From: Pseudeuparius sepicola
Lineage: Eukaryota; Arthropoda; Insecta; Coleoptera; Anthribidae
Length of the DNA stretch: 64,000 nucleotides
Assembly: GCA_963920635.1 (NCBI GenBank)
Contig: OY987303.1
Location: 46,437,223-46,501,222, forward strand
Direction: 5' to 3'
Shown here piece after piece: positions 33,301 to 44,191 of the stretch. The position numbers and the translations under genes are program-made. The notes beneath the pieces were generated by a model that saw only the letters and a list, made by a program, of their open reading frames with translations, made no database searches and had not been told where the DNA came from. Positions within the stretch are counted from its first letter, which is position 1; each line of letters starts with the position of its first letter.

Positions 33301-36300
33301 TTTATATTGATTTTGAAAATCTTGCTCATCATAAGGAAACAAGCATTCAAAGTTTTGAATGGTTTTCGATGGTTTAAAAATCGGTCCTCAAGGTTTGTTA
33401 TTAGGTCATCTAAAAATGGAATGAAAATTGTGATCTCAAAATAGTCAGATGCAGAATCGGTTTTCAAAACTAATCGTTGTGTTTGTCGTGATGGTAGCCT
33501 GGGTATCTTAATTTCTACATCGTATTCACCAAAAACAGTTTTAAAATGCTCATCTGCCTGGTCTCTTATTTGCTTAATTTGATCTGCAACGTTATCGGCT
33601 AACTCCAACGCTTTACAAAGATTAAGATCAATGGTTTGCAGTATCTTACTTAAAGGCAGTGTGTAAGCGTAAATTCTTTTTGAACACAAAGTGATTATAA
33701 ATTTAGGAGATTTGATGGTGACCAGCAATCCAGATGCCTCAGAAGAAGTAGCACAGTCGGTCCATTGTTCTATTGCTTCCAAAGCTGCCACGAGCGGTTT
33801 ATACAGTTCTTCAAAGACTAAAACGGCATCATGTCTTGCTACCCATCGTGTAGGACATAACTTCTTCAAGCCAGGTTTTTTTGTTTCCGGGCATAATAAC
33901 TCAATATTTTGTTTTTTCAAATTGTGTGATGCGCAGTGTACATATGTAGCTGCAGGGAATTTTTCTGCAATCAGTTTTTGAACACCTTTCGTATTTCCAG
34001 ACATAGCAGCTGCTCCGTCATATCCCTGTCCGCATAGGTACTTGCAGTTGATTCCCAGATTATCTAAAGTTTGCAATAGAGGCACCAGTAGCGGAAGTAA
34101 TTTCAACAAACTGTAAAATTTTTTCACAAATTTGATATTTTTTGTTAATATATCTGGCACATAAAGTTAACTGTTCTTTATTTGACACGTCAGCTGTTTC
34201 ATCAGCTAATATTACAAAAGCTTTGGCAGAGTTAATTTCTTCAACGATTTTTTCAACAATTAGTTGATTGCATCTATCTAAGATTTGATTTTGAATGCTC
34301 CGACTGAGATAGGTGGCATTGCCACCGCAAGAACTTAGATGATCCACAAGGGCTTGATCCCCGGATTCAGCCTATACTAAAAACATTTTTTGTATTAAAT
34401 AGTGACAAAATGGGTAAAACATATATAGCGTAACATCAAAATAACTCTTCTACAATAGTGGCTATAATGAGGAAGAGGTTTTTTTCTGGCCATTGTTTAT
34501 ATATTTTTATTTTAAAAAACAACCTAGTTTTCATATCAATCAATGCCATAAAAATTCTTGTTTCCACGATGAACATACATCACCCAAAAAAAAAACATAA
34601 ATACATAATCCTGTTGTTTTTAGCACATATGTATTAAATTTAAACGAGCTGTTTTGGTGGTCAACTACATCGTAAACTGAACGAAACATTAGAAAAATAT
34701 ATTTCTACTCACTTAACTCCTTTCTTTCTCAAACAGTCACAAGTCGTCTCTATAATATTCTGTAAAACTAATCTGTAAAGTATCAGTCGTCGAGGAAACA
34801 ATAACAAAAGCTTGCATGTGGCTCGTGCACCTCTTACGACTTTTCAGTCGGAGTGGTGGAAGGCGGCGCACGCACACCAACGTGATGCTGTAATAGTAAT
34901 ATGCGGCAAGACGGCAACTATACACACAGCAGAAATAGGTATGGTACAGTCGGACGCAAAATAAATTGAGAGTTCATTTTTATACTAAATTTTCGATTAT
35001 GTGCAAAACGTTTACTTAGAATATATTGGAAATATATACATCTAGTAATTGTTATTATCAGAAAATCTCGAGGGGGGGGGGGGCGGGCCCCCGGGGCCCC
35101 CCTCTGATTGCGCCACTGTTAAGATGTTCAGGTTGTGGTATGTTCGCAATGTAGTGACTACTGTATTACGAAAAAAGTTATGGGAAAAAGTTATTCATAG
35201 GGTTGCCATATATTATTTCAAAAAATAATGGACACTTCTCCCACAACCCAACCCAACAAAACCAAACATTCAATTCCACTTTTCTATTTATTTGGAGGCC
35301 ACAGATGTACAGGGTGGCCCATCCAAGCGGAAAAAGTGTGCTACGTGGAGACAGGTTAACATAAAATCGTCATTAAAAAAATGAGGTTGTAGTACAAATT
35401 AAGGGGAATTCGAGGGTGTACCCTAATTTTGTCGGTAAAAAAGTTATCGCGAAAAAACATTTTTTGCAAAATAATAAAAAAATATTTTTTTACCTACACA
35501 TCCATTAGAGAACCTTTAAGTAGTATTCCCGAATATTCAGTTTTTTAATATAACTTCCGGTTATAGCGGAAATGAAAGTGGTTTTCTCTATTTTACAACT
35601 TACACATTTCTCTTAACCATCACAGGATTCCTTTTTTAATTCTGAATCCAACGATATATAATTTGACCTATTTATCTCCAACCGTTTCCGAGATATTTAT
35701 CAGAGAAGCTCCATCAAACTAGATACGTGGTCTCATGGTCGGTGTCTGATGTTCGATCTGAGTAGGCCAAACAATAAAACCAAATTTATGACAAATCAAG
35801 TCAGCCATGATAATAAAACTGACAATCGAGTAGGCTGTCAATTCAATATTTCTATTTACGTGTCAGATAGTGTAAAATTTTGTTGCTGAAGCTGTTAGTA
35901 GTTGCAGTTTTTGAAAGAAGAATGCTATGATATTTTAGAGATCTTCATCAAAAATGATAAAAGATACGTAGAAACTTTGAGGGAGTATTCTCGTAAATAT
36001 CCAAATAGAAATGTTCCGAGTGCTTCATTTATATGTAAGCTGTATCGAACGAAGATTCAGATCGACAGGAAGTGTGATTAGCAAGAGAAAAAAAGGGTTT
36101 AGAATTAGTGAGGACGAGAGAGAACGAATTTTAAATTATTTCAGAAGAAATAACGAAAAATCTCAGAGAGATGCAGCGAGAGACTTACAAATTCCCCGGT
36201 CTACAATACAAAGGGTAATGAAATTAAGCAAATTTAAAGCCTTCAAAATATTACCTGTTCAAAGGCTATTCCCTGGAGATGCTGCAAGAAGACTGGAATA

Positions 36301-39300
36301 TTGTCAAACAATGTTAAACTTTTATTTTGCAAGAGGTGGAGCTGGATTTTTTAAAAAAATTATTTGGTCTGATGAAGCTACATTTACAACGGCGGGAATA
36401 TACAACCGGAAAAATAGTATATTTTGGTCTGTCGACAATCCACGGGCATTTCGTGAAGTTGTGAAATCCGGCAGAAATTCCGTGGGTGTTTGGTGCGGAA
36501 TTGTGGGAAATTTTATAATGGGCCCTCTATTTTATTCAGGAAGTATGACAGGTAGGAAATACCTACATTTAATCCAGAACGAATTGGAACAATACTTTGA
36601 CCAGCTGCCATTAATTTTTCTTAACCAACTCCAAGAAAGACAATTAATATGGCAGCAAGATGGCACTTCCTTCCTTAACTGTGGGCCCATAACGGAATTT
36701 TTGAACAATTCGTTTGAAAATTGGATTGGTAAACATGGAACGATAAGGTGGCCGCCACGTAGTCCAGATTTAACCCCCTTGGATTTTTTCTTGTGGGGGC
36801 ATTTAAAAAATAAAGTTTATAAGAACCGCCCCGAAAATGTTGAGGAGATTAAAAGATGAGTAAAATTAGAAATTGATAGTTTAAACAATCGTCCTTTAAT
36901 CTTTGAAAATGTCCGAAAAAATGTCTTAAAAAGACTTAGGTTATGTGTAAATAATAATGGAAACCATTTTGAACATTTAATGTAAATGAACTTCTAACTA
37001 ATTTTTAATAACTAATCATATTGTTGTTGTTATAATAAATATGAGAGTAGTAAAAATAATAAATGTTTCATAATTTCCACGAGGTTTTTAATTAAGTTGA
37101 ATGCAGTTGAATGGCTATAGCCACTTTAACATTCAGCCTACTCGCTTGTCAGTTTTATTATCATGGCTGACTTGATTTGTCATAAATTTGGTTTTATTAT
37201 TTGGCCTACTCAGATCGAACATCAGACACCGACCATGAGACCATGTATCTAGTTTGATGGAGCTTCTCTGATAAATATCTCGGAAACGGTTGGAGATAAA
37301 TAGGTCAAATTATATATCGTTGGATTCAGAATTAAAAAAGGAATACTGTGATGGTTAAGAGAAATGTGTAAGTTGTAAAATAGAGAAAACCACTTTCATT
37401 TCCGCTATAACCGGAAGTTATATTAAAAAAACTGAATATTCGGGAATACATACTACTTAAAGGTTCTCTAATGGATGTGTAGGTAAAAAAATATTTTTTT
37501 TATTTTGGAAAAAATGTTTTTTCGCGATAACTTTTTTACCGACCCCCGTATAGAAAATTAGGGTACACCCTCGAATTCCCCTTAATTTTTACTACAACCT
37601 CATTTTTTGAATGACGATTTTATGTTAACCTGTCTTCACGTAGCACACTTTTTCCGCTTGGATGGGCCACCCTGTACTTGCACCTGATTTATCTTTCGAC
37701 CATTCGTATTTTTCTGATAACACTTTTTTAAAAGCTGCTTCTTACATTTAACATGATTGTAATATGATAAACAATCCATATCTCTATTTACTTTTATTTG
37801 AATGAGCGATTTTGCTGTAGGAACAAAATAATACAAAACTCTAGCCGCTAACTAGCCACCTTCACCACCAGTACCAAAAACAGCCAACTGTCTGCCTTTT
37901 GGCAGTGTTACCAACCATAGTAAGCTGAAATTCTATTGCCGATCACAAAATAAATAAACCGTTATTCTGTGGCACATTATTTCTACCACAAAACATATAA
38001 AATAAACGTTCTGACATTCGGACGCGGGTAAATAATGGACCGGACAAACGGACACCATTGAAAAAACGGACACCATTGAAAAAATGGACGTATGGCAACC
38101 CTAGTTATTCAGAGTATAAAATTATGTAAAAATGATTGGACTACCTATTTTGATGTGTTGATGAAGTATGATACAAAATATTTTGCCTTTTATAGCGTTC
38201 TTAAAAATATGTTTGGAGTTTTGTTGAAACAGTCAAGTAAAATCCTGTAATTATATCTATGTAGACACTACTTGAGAATCCATTGGGTGCCCCTTCCCAA
38301 CATATGGTCCATTTGCTGAGAATCTTTTCACCGAAAGGGGTGTCTCAAATTTCTACATTGATTTCCAAAATTGTATAATTACCTACCTAAGATTTGGATA
38401 GAACAGAATGGGCACATTTCACGTTTTTTTCTGATAAGCTCAGATGATAGCTTTGACTAAAATATACTTATGGATTTTTTCGAATTTTTTTGAAGGCCCG
38501 TTTGGCCGAAAAAAAAATAAAAATGTCCACGGAGTGAGTATAGGTACTTTTTGTAGGTCCGGCAACGCCGCAAAACGGTCAGGTTCAAATTTAAACAGCT
38601 CGCCCACCTTTCTGTCAAATCACAGCTGTGACCTATTTTTATTGCGTTGGTTTGTTTATGTTGTTATTCGTTATTCGTTTGGCTAGCCATGTTTACGTTT
38701 TGTTGTGAGTTACTGCTTAATATAATAGTGTTCAGCATGGAAGACGGCTTTGTTAAAGCATTGTTTAGTTTTCATAATGAAAAATGAAAGACTCTCAACA
38801 CAAAGAACAAATCACCAACTATCGATGAGGTTAACTCCGAGGGCGTAAGACGTAAACAATCAAAATGACAGTGGTGCGATGTTGCCGGCTATTTTGTCAT
38901 CTACCTGGGAGGGTTTATTACTTTAAAATGTCCTATTTAAATTACATCATAAAACTATAATTAAACTACAATCTTGTTATAGTGGTGTGCCATATAATTA
39001 ATACACCCCAGTTGTATACCTTTTATTAATAATAAGTGGTAAAAAACAAGTAAATCTATTAAATTTTTTAGCCCGAACTTATAAAAGTGACTGGTAAAGG
39101 GTCCAGCTGACGTCAGCAGGACCCCGATTTTCAAATTTCAATTCTAATTTTTGGCCTAGTTAAAGATAATAAAAACAAACGGGTGGACTTTTTGGGACTT
39201 TAAAAGACATAATACATAAAGTAAACGCAAAGAAAACAAAAAAAATTTTTTATGAAATGACCCCATTCCAGTGATTTCCGATGATGCTTCTTTACTGATT

Positions 39301-42300
39301 TCCTGTGAATTTACCTGATTACTTATGATGTCTTCACTGATTTCCTGTGATTTATATTAATACCGATTACTTGTGATTACCACTGATTTCCTGAGATTTA
39401 CTCTGATTACCTGTGATTTCTGGACAATGTGTAGACCTCGGTGTACATTGATTACCTGAGTGAGATACCCCGATCGGGTGTCTCAAATTTGTACAATGAT
39501 CTTCAAAATTGTATGATTACCCTTATGATTACCGTATGAATATTAATGATTAACGATTTCCAGAAATGTGACTGTGATGTACTATAATTTCTTGGGATTA
39601 AATTCCAGCGATTTTCGCTGATTACTTATGATTTCGTCACATTTCCTGTGATTTCTACTGATAGTCCTGATTATCTATAATTTTTGAAGATTTTTACATG
39701 TGATCACCATAGATTTCCTGTGATTTTTTTATGATTACCTGTGATTTCTGGGCAATGTGTTACTCTGTACACTTATTACCTGAATGGTATACCCCTCGCT
39801 TTTCACCGATCACCTGTGAACAGTACTTTTGTTGAGTTAAGAACTTTATGGTGGCAATGGAGGCAGGGATGAATTCACCTTAAAATGGTTAATTTTTAAA
39901 TGGGGAATTTCCAATTGAACTAATTTACAGAATCAGTTTTTGCTCATATTACTAGAAGAATTATATTATGGATTAATTATACAGGCCATAGTTTTCATAA
40001 GTGGCCATAGTCACCAACTTTCATTATGACAAAAGAAGGCTGCCAGGAAGTGCTTTTAATCCCACCAGCCACCGATTTTTTCTGTCAAAAAACAGCCGAG
40101 TTATTTTGAGTGAGCCACTTATAGTATAAGCCACCCTGTATAATAAGCATAATTGCTTTCATCACTAATAGAACGCCCCCTGAATTTCAGTGATGTGAAC
40201 TAGCTTCGGTTGAACAATTTTGTTCAAAAACAATGATAATATGAAAGTTTACTTAGGCAGAAGATTCTTACAAAATCAGTTTTGTTTCAGGTGGTTCTAT
40301 GGGACAAAATCATTCAGAGAGGAGAAAATGCCGTGTTAGATTTTAAGAACATGAACACAAAATACTATTTCTGGGATGATGGAAATGGTTTGAAGTAAGT
40401 AAATAATAATACCAGTGGCAAGTGTGTATTTCTAAAAAATACAAATTTTCTTTCTGCATCTTACAGGATGAACAATTTTTTGTAAATTTCAATCACAATA
40501 CTTTGAAAACTGATTTTACAGCAGTGCCAGCTACAATTTACTAAAAGATAATTTTCACTCTAAATCACGTGTTAATTTGATTTTTAAGAATTTTTAGATG
40601 AATTATATAAAACACTTAATAGTTATTTACATTGCCAGATGCGTAAGTGCACTTTTTTGGCCGAGGAGGTTGTTTAAAGACCGAGGCAACGCTCGCGTTG
40701 CCTCGGTCATTAAAAGTACCTCCGATGTATTACATTTTTCCTGCTACCGACAATTTCAGGTTATATGTATTTCGAATAAAGCTCTAAATACATACAATAC
40801 ATATAATACATTGTGAGTAATAATGATCTTCAAAACAACCTTTGTTCAATTACTAAAAATGATAATCAGTGATAAATATAACATATTTTTTGGGTCAAAA
40901 TTTGATAAACCGTATTAGGCACATTTTTATAAAAATTCTGATTACTCCACTGGATTGGGCATCACTTAAAACTGATTTGCTCCAAGTTTTGTTAAAAAAT
41001 ATCGAAGAATAAAAATGTTAGAAACCAATGAAAATCGCCATTTAAATACCTAAACTCGGATCAAATTCGGATGACAAATACAAATTTTATGTATAAACAT
41101 CAGATGGTTGCTTTTGGGTATGTCATTTGATCATTTTTGAAGCGGTAACTGAGATGGGAACTTTGAATAAGTACCTAGTTATTTTGTAAATATTACTTAA
41201 AAATCAACTTATTAGTTGTTATTACTTATATTTAGAAAGTTTGAATAATTACATAGTAATTGCCACTACAAGTTGGAACTTTACAGTTTCAGTACTTCTA
41301 AGTAGGTTCTGAAGTATCTGGAACAGAATTGTTACTATGCAAACCTACGTTAAAGTCGCTTTAACTCTAAAGTTATATTCAATGGTGATAATTACTTTGT
41401 TGTGTTACTTGTTTATCACTTTAAAATTTTTATTACCTACTTTATAGTAAAGGGGAAAGTAAGTTCTATATCTTAGCGACTTTAGAAATACCTACAAAGT
41501 TACGGAACTATATAGTCATATTTAAAGTGAAATTAACTTTCCTGCTACTCGAGAAAACTACTGTATGGTAGGTTTTACTTCCCACTCCATATTAAAATTA
41601 CATACTACAAAGTTCCAATTACAACAAAAAAAACAACTTTAAAGTAACTGTCACTTTGATAGGGACCGAAATACCTACTCATCGTAAATTACATTTAAGG
41701 TGGATTTATAAACTCGACGTTTGTGTTGGCGCTCGAAGTTGACGGTGACCTTCGCAGTTTGCGTCCAGAAATTTGAACGACGGAACGTGAAAGATGAAAT
41801 TAGTTTATCTCTCGGACGGCATCGGACGCAGACGGCAACGTTCGACGGCGTTTATAAATGGTTACACGTAAAATATTCGGATTGAATTTTCGACGCAAAC
41901 GGCAACGGCGAGCGCCAACGCAAACGTCGAGTTTATAAATCCACCTTTAGTTCCTTACAATCGTTTGAAGGATTTGGTCGTTTTTGTGAAGTGACAAAAA
42001 TGTCAACCACTACAAAGAAGAAAAATTATAGATGCACATTCACATTTTATAGAAAGTTAAAGCAGCAGTTGGTTGAAATGCGCTTTTCTTGAGTGGTTAC
42101 AATTTTAAATATCAACATTTTGAGGTATAGCACGAAACACACACTGGCTGAACATAACACTTGCATATAAAAATTATAGGTTAAAATTACAAATTGAACC
42201 TAATTGTGCCATTCAGAGCTTAAACGAGGCTTCTGGAACCTTGAAGTCATCTTGCAGTAATTGCGACTTTAGAGTTTGAAATATCTAAAACTAATTTTCA

Positions 42301-43897
42301 TCTTACCAGTTAGGAATTATCTTAATTATCTTAAAGAGGACTCTTCTTTCACAAGAATTTCGACAAATAAGCACATCTTAAATCCTATAAAATTATGCAA
42401 ACATAGATGCAATAACAACTTATGACTTATAAAAACTTACTTGACTTATATAAATCCAATATCGCAATATTATGTGTACTCTTCTTTTCCTGATTACAAC
42501 ATTATTTCCTTCGTTCTTCCCACTTTACTGCTAGTTTTTTCAATATGAATTTTACATTGTTTGGAATGGTCACTGTAGAGAAAAATTTATAATTTCATAA
42601 AGTAGGCAGTTATGGATAATTTTGTTAAAAAGTAAATAATTTCTTACTTTTTTACGAAATTATACATTTTTCTCCGCTGTGGCTCTTCTAGGCTTTCGTA
42701 CAAATGCCATTAAAAATTGTATCCTCACTTAAATTGAGCGAAAATAATTATTTCTACTTGTATTCAAACTTGGGAACTGAGTGACGTATTCGCACGCTTT
42801 TTTACTCTAAATTCCGATTGGCCGACCTCCCGATGTGGTTGCGATGCAACCTTTAAACTCCAACAACCTTGAGTCACCGGAACATAACGGTGACTACAAA
42901 TGCTGCTTGTTGCCATACAAATTTTTTACTAAATATTTACTTGAAAGGAAAAACGTGTTCTGTGGTAACAAATTAAGTGGTTTTTAACCATGATTTTATG
43001 CTCTTATTCCTATATTGCCTGAGCTCCAGGGTGTTAAAAGTTAACTTTTCAAGTTGTAACATTTTTTAAACTAAATATAATATGAGAATATACAAAAGAG
43101 AAAATAGCATTGCCACTTTTCATTATTTTTACCAAAAACTCTTCCTTATGACGTACCATTTAGTACCCATAAAGCAGCATATTTTTCTTTTTTCCCCATA
43201 ATAAACCTAGGGCAGATAATTTGGATCACCCTGTAGAGGGTATGTCGTTATTCTTGTTTGACAAAATATGTAGGGAATTTGAGGATTCAAAAAAATCGAA
43301 AAGCCAATGACTGTATGCATGAATTGCATAAAATTCTTAAGTTGAATCTAAGGAAATAACCAATGACTAGTAACAAAAATGGCCCAGTTCCTATTTTAAC
43401 TTCTAATTTGACTGGAATTGAGAATCGCTTGGTCAGTTTTTTCTTTACACCCTGTATATTTTGTGCTTTTCGGTTCCGTTATTTCAATGATATACACTCA
43501 TATAAGTATCATCTTTCATGTCTGAAGAAATTTACCAACAGATGCTCACTTCCAGTAAAATCGGAAGTCAGAAATGAGAACCAAGAATTTTTTGTTACTA
43601 TCCGTGTCATTAGCAACACTGCATGTTAAAATTCCACATTTGTTTCGATCGAATCATTTTTTTGAATCATTAAAATTCTTCCATATTTCATGAAATAATG
43701 GAGGAAAAAAGAATTACAATAGACCCTGCGAAAAAATGTTTGTTTAAAATTTCTATTTCTATTACAGAGCAAACAAAAATATAACATTGTCACTCTCGTG
43801 GAATATCATTCCAAATGCAGGACTGCTGCCGAATATGTTTGCAACTGGTAAACATTCCTTCAAATTTCCAGAAGAATATACAACTTCTAGATTGTGA
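27168..43897 (+). CDS. SPCS3: Signal peptidase complex subunit 3 (SPC22/23), 4 exons
   Basis: Exons 27168-27310, 27364-27526, 40291-40394 and 43768-43897 join in frame to 179 codons plus stop; the family is about 180 aa. SPCS3 is an ER membrane subunit of the signal peptidase complex and is needed for signal-peptide removal. Seen: an N-terminal helix (residues about 8-32, [20 protein letters not shown]), then [56 protein letters not shown] and [15 protein letters not shown], all hallmark SPC22 blocks. No residue is lost and all splice sites are GT-AG. Intron 1 is 53 bp, intron 2 is 12.8 kb of transposons and intron 3 is 3.4 kb. AATAAA at 43921 ends the gene, which converges on Fgop2. Confidence 0.95.
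27364..27526 (+). CDS. SPCS3: SPCS3 exon 2
   Basis: Acceptor TTTTTAG; donor GTAATC at 27527; ends in phase 0 after ...NELNQ. Encodes the lumenal DLGFLTFDL and FLYLTAEY blocks. Confidence 0.95.
27808..28751. mobile_element. Foldback MITE, MULE-like (9-bp duplication)
   Basis: The inverted ends GGAAGTGGCTATTTATACGT and the inverse (...AAATAGTCACTTCC) extend as arms of about 320 bp. Both flanks read AATAATGAA (27799-27807 and 28752-28760), a perfect 9-bp duplication. 9-10-bp duplications are typical of Mutator-like elements. Related ends occur at 29257, 30429 and 30608. No coding capacity. It lies in SPCS3 intron 2. Confidence 0.8.
28891..28999. repeat. Short MITE hairpin
   Basis: Arms CACTTCGGTTGAGAAG...CCATTATTTACC and the inverse GGTAAATAATGG...CTTCTCAACTTAGTG, flanked by TA. 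About 110 bp. Confidence 0.65.
29257..30428. mobile_element. MULE-like MITE copy, interrupted
   Basis: The left end GGCAGTGGCTATTTATACGT matches the 27808 family. The element is split by the foldback at 29378-30260, and its right terminus is lost. Confidence 0.6.
29378..30260. repeat. Foldback element with TA flanks (883 bp)
   Basis: The ends CAGTGTGTCCACGTAGGGTG and its inverse sit between TA dinucleotides. The arms are about 400 bp each and share several blocks (for example AAACTTGTTCAGAATGAA and CAAAGTAGGCCTAGACTTT) with the foldback at 10803-11529. Confidence 0.88.
30525..30600 (+). repeat. tRNA-like SINE head
   Basis: A-box-like TAGAGTAGTGG, an anticodon-arm-like ACTGG...CCAGT with only four loop bases, and B box GGGTTCGAATCC. 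The shrunken anticodon loop excludes a working tRNA. Confidence 0.6.
30608..30990. mobile_element. MULE-like MITE, nested copy
   Basis: The ends GGCAGTGGCTATTTATACGT and the inverse (ACGTATAAATAGCCACTT) are flanked by TTATTTTT-like sequence on both sides. It belongs to the family at 27808-28751. Confidence 0.7.
31470..32160. other. SPCS3 intron 2, unassigned part
   Basis: AT-rich, with no gene or boundable repeat recognised. Confidence 0.4.
32165..32272. repeat. Hairpin MITE
   Basis: CTCTTTGAGTAAGTGGCAAT...ATATTTTAC at 32167-32196 pairs with its inverse at 32240-32270. Confidence 0.6.
32790..34370 (-). pseudogene. hAT transposase pseudogene (ZMYM/DUF4371-like)
   Basis: In order on the minus strand: [20 protein letters not shown] and [19 protein letters not shown] (34347-34060) with the first catalytic D. 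Then a frameshift and [29 protein letters not shown] and [12 protein letters not shown] (34160-33255). Finally [20 protein letters not shown] and GEDRLNGL (32987-32850), the hAT dimerisation region. A frameshift near 34100 and a 110-bp exact tandem duplication (33142-33361) break the frame. The N-terminal BED-type finger is missing. Inactive. Confidence 0.9.
33142..33361. repeat. Exact 110-bp tandem duplication
   Basis: 33142-33251 is repeated without change at 33252-33361. It lies inside the hAT transposase pseudogene, and 110 is not a multiple of three, so it shifts the frame. Confidence 0.95.
35310..37674 (+). mobile_element. mariner-type transposon with about 530-bp terminal inverted repeats
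   Basis: The ends CAGGGTGGCCCATCCAAGCG and its inverse are flanked by TA (35308-35309 and 37675-37676). Inverted similarity continues to about 35838 on the left and 37131 on the right, far longer than the roughly 30 bp of most mariners. A single transposase gene lies between the arms. Confidence 0.94.
35923..36987 (+). pseudogene. mariner/IS630-type transposase, two lesions
   Basis: The N-terminal part ([31 protein letters not shown]) starts at about 35923. A frameshift near 36035 moves to the frame open from 36011 to 36859, which reads [18 protein letters not shown] and a helix-turn-helix [20 protein letters not shown]. The catalytic part shows WSDEATF, WQQDGTS and [13 protein letters not shown], with 40 residues between the second and third aspartates, so a DDD type with DD40-41D spacing. 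A TGA at 36857 interrupts; the frame then continues with [18 protein letters not shown] to a stop near 36986. Only one frameshift and one stop separate it from an intact gene, so it is a young copy. Confidence 0.92.
38112..39240. other. SPCS3 intron 2, unassigned
   Basis: Contains a segment at about 38327-38395 (GGTGTCTCAAATTT...AAAATTGTATAATTACC) that recurs at about 39475-39530 near the satellite. A 15-codon frame from 38737 is too short to support. No gene recognised. Confidence 0.4.
39245..39830. repeat. Degenerate TGATTACCTGTGATTTC satellite
   Basis: Words such as CTGATTTCCTGTGATT and TGATTACCTGTGATTTCTGG recur at irregular 12-17 bp spacing over almost 600 bp. A longer unit of about 330 bp is also visible: GTGATTTCTGGACAATGTG at about 39412 and GTGATTTCTGGGCAATGTG at about 39742. 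Confidence 0.8.
40291..40394 (+). CDS. SPCS3: SPCS3 exon 3
   Basis: Acceptor TTTGTTTCAG; donor GTAAGT at 40395; 104 bp, phase 0 to 2. Encodes [15 protein letters not shown] and [12 protein letters not shown]. Confidence 0.95.
40679..40708. repeat. Perfect 14-bp stem palindrome
   Basis: GACCGAGGCAACGC, two bases TC, then GCGTTGCCTCGGTC. GC-rich in an AT-rich intron, 285 bp after SPCS3 exon 3. Probably the centre of a small MITE. Confidence 0.75.
41698..41946. mobile_element. PIF/Harbinger-like MITE (249 bp)
   Basis: Inverted ends AGGTGGATTTATAAACTCGA...GGCGCTCG (about 37 bp) flanked by TTA (41695-41697 and 41947-41949), the 3-bp duplication typical of PIF/Harbinger. GC-rich and non-coding. 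Confidence 0.8.
41950..43760. other. SPCS3 intron 3, unassigned part
   Basis: No gene. The 88-codon frame at 43363 has no recognisable domain. Confidence 0.45.
43768..43897 (+). CDS. SPCS3: SPCS3 exon 4
   Basis: Acceptor TATTACAG; stop TGA at 43895-43897. Encodes [18 protein letters not shown] and the C-terminus ending in EEYTTSRL. Confidence 0.95.
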
Positions 43898-43920
43898 GGG
43901 TAGGGGTGTAATTTTTGAAT

Positions 43921-43954
43921 AATAAAAATTGATTTATAAAATTAGTGTTTTATT
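43921..43954. terminator. Overlapping poly(A) signals of SPCS3 (+) and Fgop2 (-)
   Basis: AATAAA at 43921-43926 on the plus strand is 24 bases after the SPCS3 stop. AATAAA on the minus strand (TTTATT at 43949-43954) is about 145 bases after the Fgop2 stop. Cleavage 10-30 bases beyond each would make the two transcript ends overlap. Confidence 0.7.
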
Positions 43955-44098
43955 TTCGGGATGTTCTATCATAATATAAAAAAAATAACAATAAATCATC
44001 AATCGAGGTAACAATTTCTAATGAAATTAAAGCAATAAATTAAAATCTTAACAAAAGCTACTAGGTTAGATTACGACTTATAGTAGGTAGTATGCTTC

Positions 44099-44191
44099 CT
44101 ATGAAGCATCGTTGTTATCTGTCTGGATGTTTTTATCAGCAGTTTTCAAAGATCCATATTTCCAGGCAATATCCAACATTTCCCTTAAGCC
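44099..44191 (-). CDS. Fgop2: Fgop2 exon 3
   Basis: Acceptor TTTCTTTTAG; 30 codons then TAG at 44101-44099. Encodes GLREMLDIAWKYGSLKTADK and a short polar tail. Confidence 0.93.
   Translation of the reverse strand, partial: GLREMLDIAWKYGSLKTADKNIQTDNNDAS

Larger units (their letters stand above)
32785..35118 (-). mobile_element. Complete but dead hAT transposon
   Basis: The ends CAGTAGCGCAACCAGA and the inverse of CAGTGGCGCAATCAGA are flanked by a perfect 8-bp duplication TTAAGATG (32777-32784 and 35119-35126). G-rich tracts lie just inside both ends. The minus strand carries the transposase pseudogene at 32790-34370. Confidence 0.93.
35198..38103. mobile_element. hAT MITE carrying a mariner insertion
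   Basis: The ends TAGGGTTGCCATA and the inverse TATGGCAACCCTA are flanked by a perfect 8-bp duplication GTTATTCA (35190-35197 and 38104-38111). Without the mariner element (35310-37674) it would be about 540 bp and non-coding. Confidence 0.88.
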
